Of a stretch of 64,000 nt of DNA, positions 1-9,690 are shown in pieces. The notes below the pieces were generated by a model that did not search any database, was not told where the DNA came from, and was given only the letters and a program-made list of their open reading frames with translations. The stretch's first letter is position 1; every line of letters starts with the position of its first letter. A program made the translations under genes and the position numbers. The stretch is from an uncultured Prevotellaceae bacterium. GTDB taxonomy: Bacteria > Bacteroidota > Bacteroidia > Bacteroidales > Bacteroidaceae. Location: positions 124,001 to 188,000 of the forward strand of contig CACYME010000001.1 of the NCBI GenBank assembly GCA_902775475.1, given 5' to 3'.

Positions 1-19
1 CCCATTCATGTCTTCGGTA

Positions 20-3000
20 TCAGGGGGCAACGATCTTGCGCGTAGCGCGGTCCTTCTCCGTCTTGGCCTCGATAATGTAGACACCACTGGTGGGCAGCGC
101 GAAGCTGAAGGTGCTCACCTGCGGCTCAGCGGTGTAGACCAGTCGTCCGGCGGCATCGGTGCAGCGGATGCTGACGATAGGCTCCTCGGTGGAGGCCACG
201 ACGGTGACCTGGCGCTGTCGACCGAATATCTGCACGTTGCTCTCCACGGCGGCCTCCTCTAACGAGAGACCACGCACAAGGTAGTAGCGGTTCTGCGTCT
301 GTCCGCTCACGGTGAGCTGGTGCCCAGACTCTAAGGGCGTCAGCGTCTGCTCCACGGCATCGTAAATAGCCACCGAGTCGCCCAGCGACTCCACGCCCTC
401 GAAGGTCAGCGTGCACGGAGCCTCGCTGGCACTCTCCACGCCAAGCGGCAGGCAACGGAAGTCGTGGATGCTGTTGATTGTCGTAGCCAAGCGACCGCAG
501 AGCGTATAAACCGTGGGCACTGCCGGCGACACCAACTCTCCTCCTATGAGGAACGTCTCCGTGTCCTCAGAGGGCAAGAAGTCATCGCTGGCGCTCTCGC
601 GCTGCATCACCAACGCACTGCTCTGCAGGGTGTCGCGACGGGCAGTGACCAACAGGCCGTGTGCTTTGCCACCGGCACCACGCGTGCGAGCCTTCAGCGG
701 GAACTCATAGCCATCGCCCTTCTTCTGCTTGTACTTGTAGATGGTCACAGTTTCTTTAATATCGTCCACAACATAGTTGCCTTGATCGTCCACTTTAGGA
801 ACCTCTACCATAATGTCATCGCCATTCTCATCGACGAGGCCATTGCCCTCTTCATCTACAGCCTGTACAGTCTCCATCACCTGCTTTGTTCCCACTACAA
901 TCTCAAACTCCTCACCTTCATCCGGCTCACCATAGCGGGTCTGCGCTTGCATGTCGGCAGTGAAGGTGATAGTGGTAGCTTCGCCTGGTGTAGTAGCCTG
1001 CACGAAGAATCCTTGTCCTGGGGCAACCTTGGCATTGGCAGCAGTGAAATGATAGGTCGTTTCTGTATTGGGTTCTTCACCTGTAACAACTTCTTCAGTG
1101 GGGCTGACCCAATCACCCTCGGCAACACGCTGCACCAACTGCTGACCATTAGGAGTCATTATCCAGTATTTCTTCTCCAATCCAGTGTTCGCAGCAAAGA
1201 ATTTCTCCATGTCAAGGCCCGCAACGAACGGGTTCTCCACCAGATAGAAGCCCAAGTTGGAGACACCTGCCGAGACAGCCTCGGTGAACGGCCGCAGCGG
1301 ATTGCTGTTTTCCGCCGTCATGGGCAGGGCGTTAGCCCCCACCGTCCATGGCACGCGGGTATAGGTCCTCACGTCGCCGTAGCGGCTGGCGGTGGCCTCG
1401 GTGCGCTGTATCTGCTTGTGCATAGGCAGATTGTCTACATCCTGCGTAGAAGGCAGCAGCAGGTCCGTCTTCAGACGGCCACGGTTCAAGGCTCGGTTGA
1501 GATTGGTCTGCACATCGTCGTAGTTGTTTTCGTCAGTATCGCTCAGATAGGTGTCAGTGCCGCCATCGGCCGAGCCATCCTCTTCGAACTTATAATAGTC
1601 GTACATCGTATCTTCCTTTGGCAGACGGATGATAGACTTGCCTTTGCTGGCGTCATTGTTCTTCAGGTGGTTCATCACCATCACCGAGAAGCCGCCCTTG
1701 GCGTAGTCAACAGTGGCATCGTTGTAGGTGTTGCTCCAGATGCCCTTCATGGCCACATTCACCTTCTTGTCGCCAAACGGCTTGTAACCCAAGCGGTCGA
1801 GGTAATCGTCGGCATTTGTTGTACTCCAACTGTTGCCATTCCACGATCCTTGCTGGGGAGAGCCAGGCAAATTTCCATCTACGAGTGCTAAATCATCGGG
1901 ATTGTCATTTGTAGAATAGTTTGCCCCCACCTCGTAGAGCACGGCCTTGGCCTTGTCCCAGCTGCGCTGGTAGATAGCAGGGCTATAGCGGTCGTAGCCC
2001 TCACCAAAGGTCACCGGCTCATAGTAGGTGGTCTTCTGCTGAGCCGAACCAGTAGGCGCATACCACTCGCCGGAGATGGTGCCCTGCAAGGGTGAGCCGA
2101 GCAGGTACCAACGCTTGTTATCAAGCTGATACTCCACCCACGCATTGTTGTAGTTCAGCAGGTGGGCGTTCAGCAGCTCCGCACCGGGCTGGAAGGCTAT
2201 CTCGTCGCAGCTGTTAATCTGGTACATTTCGGCGATGAGGTCGCCCTTGCGGCCCTTGTTGGAGGGCTCACCATAGGTCTCTTCCCACAGCTCAAAATGG
2301 CGGGCCTGCATGTCGTAGCGAAGGATGGGCGTGGCCGTGGCCTTGGTGGCCACGGTGCCTGTCTCCTCGTTTGTCACAGAGCCGTCCCACCCCTCCTTGT
2401 CGCGCAGGTTGGGGAAGGGCGAGGCATCGAGGGCATCTTTGCCTGCGAGGGCATCGTAGAGCTGCGGGGCGTCACCCCATTCATTGCTCTTGATGAGCAC
2501 ATGCGTGCAGTAGAGCGGCGCGAAGCCCTTGCGGAGCAGGCGGTCCTTGGCCGTGCGATAGTTCGTGTAGTTGGTGACGTAGTCCTTCAGTGGCGACGTG
2601 TCGGGAAGGTCGTCCGTGCGATACAGCTCATTGCTGTTCTTGCCGGCTCCGTTTTTCGGCTCCTCGGTCGTTTTGCCAAGGTTGCCGTCGGCGCGGCGCC
2701 AGTTCTCGTCGTTGTTCCAGTCGGTGTTGCCGGCACCGCCCGTCCACACCTCGTAGTCGGGGACAATCTTCAGGTTGATGAGGATGGTACCATCGCAGGT
2801 GTTCTCGCCTGGGCTCTCCTGGAACGGAAGGCTGAGCGTATAGTTGTAGCCTTCGCGCACCTCGAAGTTGCTTGTGAAGTAGACGCACAGGCGGTTATAG
2901 TCGTTCTCGCTCAGTCCCCCGCTCTTCGTCACGTCGATGGCGTTCAGCTGCACAATCTTTCCCACCACGGGCAGCGAGCCTTTCTTCGAGCTTTTATAGA

Positions 3001-6000
3001 TTTCCTTATCCCACACTGGGTCGTTGGTAGAAGCCAAGTAGATGTTCTCATCCTCAGACTTCTGTATGACCTTGTCCGACTCGTTGGTCTGCACTGATGC
3101 ATTGCGCAGTGGCAGCCAGAGGTAGTGTGTGGTCTCGGCATTAGCAGCGGTGGGCATGTCGATGGTGGCAGCATCGGGTTCACCGTGCTTCACGGTCTCA
3201 AACTGCTGGCGCTTGGCCAGACGGACGCTGAGCACAGCATCGCCGGCACCTTCATAGTTATAGCTGTCAAAGCCGTTCTCACCCGACACGAAGCCGGTCT
3301 TCAGCGTCGGAGCCTTCTCGCCCACTTTTACACGTAAGCCCTGCGGCTCGTCGCAGAAGAAGGCGATGTAGTGGTTCTTGTCAACGGTCAGCACGACATT
3401 GTCGAAGAAGTAGTCGATGGACGACTGCGTCTCCCAGAGATTGAAGGCGACGGACTGGAAGCCGGGGCCCATCTCAGTGGTGACTGTCACGTCGGCGCTG
3501 AAGTGCTGCCACTCCGTGGAGAAGCTCAGGTTGGCGCCAAGAACACCGTGCATGAGATATTCGCCGGGAGCGGCATGGGCCTGTGTGGACACCGTGGCAG
3601 CAGCACTGGCCTTATAATCAAACTCTATGTGGAAGACATCGCCCACGGGAATCACCTCATTGGCGCGAATGAAGAACTGAGTATCATAATTATTATTGGC
3701 AGTAGTACCGCTGCTGGTCACCTTGACGCCCCTCGAGCTGTTCTTGCCCACGCCAGCGGTGATGACAGCCGCCACCTTTCCGGCAGTGCCGGGATCGCTC
3801 ATGCGGAAGCTGACATCCTCATAGCTCTCCATATCACCATTTTCAATCAAGCTGGCCGGACCACGTGGGTTGAGGGCCTGGTCGTACTGCTCGTCGTGGA
3901 TGGGGCAGGCGACGAGGTAGAAGTAGGGATCGTCGGCTGCTGCGGGCGCGGCGGGCACGCTGATGGACTTCTGGTGCAGCACCAGCTGTCCGGCATCGAC
4001 CAGCTCCTGCAGGTAGCTCACCATTGCCAGGGTCAGCTCGGGATTGGCGCCTGTGGCTGCATGGCCGGTGATGCCGTCGAGCGACGTCACCTCGGGATAG
4101 TAGATGCGCAGGGTGGAGAGGGCGCGGTCGAGCCTCACGCCGTCCTTCTCCTGGGCGTGATAGGTGGCCAGCGTGGGCAGCAGCGGTTCGGGCGTAGCCT
4201 TGGGGTCGCCGAGCCACCAGTCGTAGTTGATGTCGTTCATCGGCACCTCGACACCGTTGAAGTCGAAGCCCTTCAGGTCGGTGACCAACGTGGGGATCTG
4301 TCCCTCGCAGACCATGTAGTCGTTGGCCTCTTCCGACTTGTCCAGGCCTACCAGCTCGTAGGGCGGGTTGATGCGGAACACAGTCGACTTGGTGCACGAC
4401 GAGCAGAGGTTGAAGATCTTGAACTGGTCACCGGTCTGACTGATCAGGTCGTTGGTGCTCACCAGGTAATAGTCGGTGTCGGCCTTCCAGCGCAGGCGTG
4501 GGAAGTTGCCGTTCATCACCAAATACTTCACGCCGTTGACGGTCTCGCCGTAGACGGGGCTGGTCTTGCTGACGGCGTTGGCAAACGAGTAGGTGGGCAT
4601 ATTCTCGAAGACGGGGTCCCACTCGAAGTACATCAGCGAGGGGTTGTCGGCGTTCTTCGTCGGGTCCTTGGAGTACCAGGTCTTCTTCTCGCCCAGGATG
4701 GCGGCGTCGAAAGCCGTCGTGTAGGCTTCGAAGCCCTTCTGGTAGGCCTGGTATTGCTCATGGGTGATACCGTCTTCCACGCCCTCCCTGATCTCGATGA
4801 ACTCATCGTCCTCGATGGCGTCCGACAGCTCGTCGAGGGTGATGGTGTTGAAGTTGAAGTGCTCTAAGCGCAACGCTGTCTTCTCTGCTTCAGAAAGGGT
4901 CTGCAGCCCGGCCCTGAAGGTACGGAGGAACACCTCCTTGTCCAGGAAGGCAAAGCCTAACTGCGGCTTCACCGTGGCGCTCTCATTGACATTGGCCGAC
5001 GACTTCAGCTTGCTGTACTCTACGTTCAGCTTCAGCAGGCTCATGTCGGTGATGACCTCGCCGTTCTCGTCGACGCTGACGCAGAGCGGGGTGTTCACCT
5101 CGGCCTTCACCTCGGGCACGATGGCATAGACGGCGATGTTGTCGAGCATGAAGTCGCCGCCCTGCGACGACACGCAGTTGTTGTTCACCTCAATCCAGTG
5201 GCGGTCGTACTTGTCGGTGGCGGTGAACTCGAAGTAGAACTGCTGCCATACGACGTGCTGTGCGCCGGTGCTGCCGTCGGGGCCCGTTCCGTCGTCCAGC
5301 TCGTAGATCTGTCCCGGGCAGAAGCGGTAGAGCGTCACGGTCTCCTTCTTCGGCTCGCCGTGTTCGTCGTAGATGATGCGTCCGTCGGCGTCGTGCATGT
5401 TGTGCTCGCCCTTCACGGTAAGGGTGATGCCGCCGGGGCAGCGGTGGTCGTCGCCGCCCGCTCTGTTCGAGCCGGAAATCCAGCCGGAGAACATCAGCTT
5501 GTCGCCGGCGCAGAAATCACCCACGAAGGGTGCGGAGCAGATGTCGCCCGGCTGCTCGGAGGCGTCGATGTAGAGGAAGCCCTTCTGCAGCCCCTCGTCG
5601 GCCTGCAGGGCGGGGCCGATGAGTTGGTCGGCAGTGTCAAGCAGCTTGCCATAGCCCCATTCGCTGTCGTTGGCGGGCAGGGCCGGGATTTTGTTACCGT
5701 AGTTGGTGGTCATGCTCGATACCATGGCGTAGGAACCCCAGTTGCACTCGAAGCCGCTGAACGAGTAGTTGGTCTTGTCGAAGGTCAGGGGAATGGGGCT
5801 GCAGCCGTCAATCTCGCCGCCTGTCCTCCAGCCCTGGATGGACTCTCCCTTATCGGGGAAGTGGTACTTGCTGCCGGCAGGATAGTCGAAGGTGACCTTG
5901 GCGATGGGTGCGCCGGCTTTCTCAATGAGCTTCTTCGGGCCGCGGTCGGCAAACTGGTGGTCAGTGCCGTCCTTCTTCACATAGTCGGAGCCGTTAATGG

Positions 6001-9000
6001 AGGAATAGGGCAGGGTGACGGTGCCAGCGTCGAAGATGATGGTGAACTGGGCCAGCTGGTATCTGACGCCCTCGTTGTTCAGGTAGACATTGACGTAGGC
6101 GGGGTGGTCGGGCCCGGTGGCCAGCGCCCGCACCTTCCCGTCGGTGTCGGGGGCCGGATAGCGGAAGCAGACGAAGCGGCTGTCGCCATACTGCGTCTTG
6201 CCCACATTAGCGTTATGGCCCGACATCTTGTCGTAGAAGTAGAAGCCGCGGAAGTCGGCCTCGATGCCGGCATCGTAGGTATCGACATCGTCTACGAACT
6301 TCAGCGTGCCCCCGTGGAGCGCGGCCAGCGACGGGTTCCATCCGCCCAGGCGGATGCCCGTGCCGTGGGGGTCGTCGATGACCACCTCAATCTTGCCGCC
6401 CTGGTTGTTGTCCACGGCCGAAACGAGGTACTGGTTGAGCGAGGAGAGGTCGGTAATGCCAGCTTCCAGGGCTGCGTTGTATTCATCCATACGGCTGGGG
6501 TCATCAAAGACCCAGTAGTCGGAGAACACATGTCGCAGGCCGATGAACTCGCCTCGGTAGCCCACCTCCTTCTGCTTCTCGTAGAAAATCTGGCGCACGG
6601 GGAAGTGGAACACCTTCGTCTCTAACCACTTGTTGCTGCCCTCGGTGCAGGCGGTCAGCTTGGCGGCCATCTCCTTGGCATCCTTCATATAATAGATGTA
6701 GCGCATGGTGAGCGACGGCTCCTCCAGGTTGCCGTCCAAATGGGCCGAGGGGTTGGCGTAGGTCTTGTCGTCATAGCGCGACACGTCGACGGCCACGGTG
6801 AAGGGTTTGCCGTCGCTGTTGGTGAAGTTGAAGCGTCGCTGCTCGTTGCGGCGGTAGCCGCCGTCGTCGATGGCGGTGCCGTCGTTCCAGGTCCAGTCGA
6901 GCTTCCGGCCGGTCACCATGCCGTTCCGGTAGAGGAAGTACTGCACGTTGCCGTCGTCGCGGTCATCTAAGCTGACGTGGGCCTTCAGGTTCTCCAGGTC
7001 CATGGCTTCGTCCACCTCGTCGTAGTTGTAGAAGCGCTGGAAGAAGATGTGGTCGTTGCTGTTGTTCAGCACCGTGGGGAAGTCGATCACCTTCGTGTCG
7101 TTGCGCTTGACGTAGTGGGTAATCTCGAAGTGGTTCACCTTCTGCGTGAAACCGCCCAGGTTGCCGTTCCAGTTCTTCCACTCCGAGTCAGCATCGGTGG
7201 TCAGGCCCTGCTTGTCAAGGTGCAGGCTGGCATACTCCTCGGCATACTCTTTGAGGTACGACTCGCGGTGGGTGACATAGTGGTAGACGGGAATCTCCTT
7301 CTGAACGGGGTTGACGTAGTACCAGGTCAGCGCGAAGTCCCTGTCATCATCAAGGAAGAACTTTGCATTGTCCATAATTTCCGCCCCTTCGGGGTTGTTG
7401 GGTTCGGTCATGCCCGCGCCGTTAGGTTTAAGGTAGCGGCCGTTGGGAGCCTTCAGACGGAAATGGCCATAGTCGTCTATCTGCTCCAGCTGCCACAGGT
7501 CGTAGTCGGCCTCGTTGGCAGGCAAGGCGGATACTCCACCATTATGGTTAATCATGTTGTCGCCCCATTTCACCAGCACCTGGTAGAACTCATCCTTGTT
7601 GGGCACGGGTACCTCGACGGGCCGGAAGCCCGCGTTCCACAGGTCGGCATATTTGGTTCCCCACTGCGGGACGCGCTTGCCGTCGCCATTATCATGGTGG
7701 AAATAGCGTGCGCCGGCCGAAGTGATGTTGTTCTCGTTTACCAGCTCAACGGAGCTGATGGTGCCGGCAGCACCGCCCCACCCCGTCTTGATGGCGTTCA
7801 GGTGGGCGTAGGAAACGGGGGTGTTGAGCGAATACTGCACTTCCACCGTCGGGTTCTTGATGTAGCCGCCGGCAGCCGCTGTCTCATATACCAGAATCGT
7901 CACCTTCTTGTCTGCATCACCGTTAAGCGCAGCTGTTATGTCGAAAGTCTTCGACTCAAAGGTGGTTGAAGAGTTGGTTGCTGTCCATTGCGTTCCGCCC
8001 AGCAGGGTAATGCTCTTGTTGGCAGTGTCATACGTCATGTCTGCCGACCATGTGGAACTGTTGTAGCCTACGCCCCAGCTAGTGGTACGCATGTTATCGG
8101 AAGAGCCCGACACATCGGCCTTCAGCGTGACCCTGGTAATGGTGCCGGGCACAGCCGACGCATCGACCTGCAGATAGGTGATGTGGTTCACCCCCCAGCC
8201 TGTGTTGGCCATTTCCACCCGGCCGTCAGCAATGGTGTTATATCCAGCCCGGGCCGTGGCTCCCGTTGCTATCTCGCCAAATGATGTGTTGGGCTGATTA
8301 TAGTCCACGTAGGTCATCTTCACCGGGGCAGAGGTGATGGCGTAGTTCAGCACCAGGTTCTCCAGGTCTACCACGGCCTTGCTCTCAGCGCCAATGGTGA
8401 CTTGTTTTTCTACCATCGGTCCGCTGTTGCTCTCCTGTCTGCTCATCAGCACGCGCAGCGACATGCCCGGCGTGCCGTTGATGATCATCTTCGTGTAGTT
8501 GCTCAGGTCGGCGTAGATCTGATAGTTCACCTCACCGGTACCGGCCACCGTGGCTCCTCCGCCCAGCGTAGCGTTGTTACCAATGTTGAAGGCAACAGTG
8601 GCCTGCGACCCCTGCGTGGCATCGGCACCGTAGCCGTTCCAGTTGTGGAACATGTTGGCGGCCAGCGTCGTCGTCTCGTACTGGACGGTCTGAACAGGGG
8701 TATAGCGGTTGGCGTCGAAGTCCTCGACGCGGTACACGCCGTTCACTTCATCCTTCACGCCCAGCACGCTTATATTGTCGCTATTGCGCACCAGGTATTC
8801 CTCCGTGCCGTACTTCTTGACGTAGAACTCGCCGTTGTTGCCGGCACTCTCCAGCGCCCACAGACCGTCCTGATGATAGGCGGCAGCGGTGGGCAGCGTC
8901 CAAGCTGCCTTGCTGTTGAGTATGGACCGGCGGGAAGAGACCTCCGACGTGCCGTTGTCCATGCCCGAATAGGTCATATAGTGGTAGGTGGTGGAGGCGT

Positions 9001-9676
9001 TGGGATCGTTATTGTCCATGCCCTCACCCCTATAATAAATAAGGAAGGCGGCCGAGCTCTTCAGCTTGGCGAAACGGAGGCGGGTTTTGTCATAATAACT
9101 ACCTCGCCGGGTTACATTATAGGGAAATTCTGCCCATTCGTTACCAGGACCTTCCGTTGGACCGCCTCTGAACATCGGATAGTTAGGAGCTGTTACAGAT
9201 GAAATGTCATAACCGTCACCCACGTTATTACCCAGGCTGGTAGCAGTCAGCACCGATGCCGACGCAACATCATTTACACAGATTACTCTCTGTTGGCTTC
9301 CATAACTTCCGAAACATAAATACAATCCGGCTTTATCTCTCAGCCTGAACTGTCCGTTCTCGCCGGTCGCCTCCAGCGTCCACAGGCGGTTATTTGCATA
9401 GGGCAGGAAGTCCTTTGCCAGTGCTTTCTGGTTGGGTCCACATTCAGTCAGATAGCTGCAGATATTGTTGGCATAATTATAGAACTGTATATAGTAATAC
9501 TGTCCGTCGCCGATGATGGTGGCCGGGTCCATCGTCTCGAAGGCATCGGGCATCTCGGCCCGCTGCACTGCTGTCTGCGCCTGGGTCTGCTGTGGGGTTA
9601 CGAATGCCAATGTTCCGAGCAGCAGGGCTGTACGGATCAGGGTGGTGGTATGTCTGAAAAGCTGTTTCATTTTCAT
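20..9676 (-). CDS. Giant T9SS-type surface protein (3218 aa), module 2
   Basis: Very large secreted protein, probably attached to the cell surface. Residues 1-34 form a signal peptide (hydrophobic ALLLGTLAF, then TQAQT). The N-terminal third has at least three stretches with the look of ricin-type beta-trefoil repeats, for example WTLEATGENGQFRLRDKAG near residue 90, LWALESAGNNGEFYV near 268 and YDLWQLEQIDDYGHFRL near 720. From about residue 990 (EPSLTMRYIYY) to the end it resembles the neighbouring 4549-residue giant, including FLYIDASEQ near 1370 and NTDWNNDENW near 2320. The last 75 residues (GRLVYTAEP...SGVYIIEAKT...RKIVAP) look like a type A T9SS sorting domain. The start lies only 14 nt after the upstream ATPase gene, so the two are probably co-transcribed. 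I infer a tip or surface adhesin, by analogy with large T9SS fimbrial tip proteins. No catalytic motif was recognised. The stop is inside the window, so the gene is complete. Confidence 0.85.
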   Translation of the reverse strand: MKMKQLFRHTTTLIRTALLLGTLAFVTPQQTQAQTAVQRAEMPDAFETMDPATIIGDGQYYYIQFYNYANNICSYLTECGPNQKALAKDFLPYANNRLWTLEATGENGQFRLRDKAGLYLCFGSYGSQQRVICVNDVASASVLTATSLGNNVGDGYDISSVTAPNYPMFRGGPTEGPGNEWAEFPYNVTRRGSYYDKTRLRFAKLKSSAAFLIYYRGEGMDNNDPNASTTYHYMTYSGMDNGTSEVSSRRSILNSKAAWTLPTAAAYHQDGLWALESAGNNGEFYVKKYGTEEYLVRNSDNISVLGVKDEVNGVYRVEDFDANRYTPVQTVQYETTTLAANMFHNWNGYGADATQGSQATVAFNIGNNATLGGGATVAGTGEVNYQIYADLSNYTKMIINGTPGMSLRVLMSRQESNSGPMVEKQVTIGAESKAVVDLENLVLNYAITSAPVKMTYVDYNQPNTSFGEIATGATARAGYNTIADGRVEMANTGWGVNHITYLQVDASAVPGTITRVTLKADVSGSSDNMRTTSWGVGYNSSTWSADMTYDTANKSITLLGGTQWTATNSSTTFESKTFDITAALNGDADKKVTILVYETAAAGGYIKNPTVEVQYSLNTPVSYAHLNAIKTGWGGAAGTISSVELVNENNITSAGARYFHHDNGDGKRVPQWGTKYADLWNAGFRPVEVPVPNKDEFYQVLVKWGDNMINHNGGVSALPANEADYDLWQLEQIDDYGHFRLKAPNGRYLKPNGAGMTEPNNPEGAEIMDNAKFFLDDDRDFALTWYYVNPVQKEIPVYHYVTHRESYLKEYAEEYASLHLDKQGLTTDADSEWKNWNGNLGGFTQKVNHFEITHYVKRNDTKVIDFPTVLNNSNDHIFFQRFYNYDEVDEAMDLENLKAHVSLDDRDDGNVQYFLYRNGMVTGRKLDWTWNDGTAIDDGGYRRNEQRRFNFTNSDGKPFTVAVDVSRYDDKTYANPSAHLDGNLEEPSLTMRYIYYMKDAKEMAAKLTACTEGSNKWLETKVFHFPVRQIFYEKQKEVGYRGEFIGLRHVFSDYWVFDDPSRMDEYNAALEAGITDLSSLNQYLVSAVDNNQGGKIEVVIDDPHGTGIRLGGWNPSLAALHGGTLKFVDDVDTYDAGIEADFRGFYFYDKMSGHNANVGKTQYGDSRFVCFRYPAPDTDGKVRALATGPDHPAYVNVYLNNEGVRYQLAQFTIIFDAGTVTLPYSSINGSDYVKKDGTDHQFADRGPKKLIEKAGAPIAKVTFDYPAGSKYHFPDKGESIQGWRTGGEIDGCSPIPLTFDKTNYSFSGFECNWGSYAMVSSMTTNYGNKIPALPANDSEWGYGKLLDTADQLIGPALQADEGLQKGFLYIDASEQPGDICSAPFVGDFCAGDKLMFSGWISGSNRAGGDDHRCPGGITLTVKGEHNMHDADGRIIYDEHGEPKKETVTLYRFCPGQIYELDDGTGPDGSTGAQHVVWQQFYFEFTATDKYDRHWIEVNNNCVSSQGGDFMLDNIAVYAIVPEVKAEVNTPLCVSVDENGEVITDMSLLKLNVEYSKLKSSANVNESATVKPQLGFAFLDKEVFLRTFRAGLQTLSEAEKTALRLEHFNFNTITLDELSDAIEDDEFIEIREGVEDGITHEQYQAYQKGFEAYTTAFDAAILGEKKTWYSKDPTKNADNPSLMYFEWDPVFENMPTYSFANAVSKTSPVYGETVNGVKYLVMNGNFPRLRWKADTDYYLVSTNDLISQTGDQFKIFNLCSSCTKSTVFRINPPYELVGLDKSEEANDYMVCEGQIPTLVTDLKGFDFNGVEVPMNDINYDWWLGDPKATPEPLLPTLATYHAQEKDGVRLDRALSTLRIYYPEVTSLDGITGHAATGANPELTLAMVSYLQELVDAGQLVLHQKSISVPAAPAAADDPYFYLVACPIHDEQYDQALNPRGPASLIENGDMESYEDVSFRMSDPGTAGKVAAVITAGVGKNSSRGVKVTSSGTTANNNYDTQFFIRANEVIPVGDVFHIEFDYKASAAATVSTQAHAAPGEYLMHGVLGANLSFSTEWQHFSADVTVTTEMGPGFQSVAFNLWETQSSIDYFFDNVVLTVDKNHYIAFFCDEPQGLRVKVGEKAPTLKTGFVSGENGFDSYNYEGAGDAVLSVRLAKRQQFETVKHGEPDAATIDMPTAANAETTHYLWLPLRNASVQTNESDKVIQKSEDENIYLASTNDPVWDKEIYKSSKKGSLPVVGKIVQLNAIDVTKSGGLSENDYNRLCVYFTSNFEVREGYNYTLSLPFQESPGENTCDGTILINLKIVPDYEVWTGGAGNTDWNNDENWRRADGNLGKTTEEPKNGAGKNSNELYRTDDLPDTSPLKDYVTNYTNYRTAKDRLLRKGFAPLYCTHVLIKSNEWGDAPQLYDALAGKDALDASPFPNLRDKEGWDGSVTNEETGTVATKATATPILRYDMQARHFELWEETYGEPSNKGRKGDLIAEMYQINSCDEIAFQPGAELLNAHLLNYNNAWVEYQLDNKRWYLLGSPLQGTISGEWYAPTGSAQQKTTYYEPVTFGEGYDRYSPAIYQRSWDKAKAVLYEVGANYSTNDNPDDLALVDGNLPGSPQQGSWNGNSWSTTNADDYLDRLGYKPFGDKKVNVAMKGIWSNTYNDATVDYAKGGFSVMVMNHLKNNDASKGKSIIRLPKEDTMYDYYKFEEDGSADGGTDTYLSDTDENNYDDVQTNLNRALNRGRLKTDLLLPSTQDVDNLPMHKQIQRTEATASRYGDVRTYTRVPWTVGANALPMTAENSNPLRPFTEAVSAGVSNLGFYLVENPFVAGLDMEKFFAANTGLEKKYWIMTPNGQQLVQRVAEGDWVSPTEEVVTGEEPNTETTYHFTAANAKVAPGQGFFVQATTPGEATTITFTADMQAQTRYGEPDEGEEFEIVVGTKQVMETVQAVDEEGNGLVDENGDDIMVEVPKVDDQGNYVVDDIKETVTIYKYKQKKGDGYEFPLKARTRGAGGKAHGLLVTARRDTLQSSALVMQRESASDDFLPSEDTETFLIGGELVSPAVPTVYTLCGRLATTINSIHDFRCLPLGVESASEAPCTLTFEGVESLGDSVAIYDAVEQTLTPLESGHQLTVSGQTQNRYYLVRGLSLEEAAVESNVQIFGRQRQVTVVASTEEPIVSIRCTDAAGRLVYTAEPQVSTFSFALPTSGVYIIEAKTEKDRATRKIVAP

Positions 9677-9690
9677 CGCTTATATCGTTT

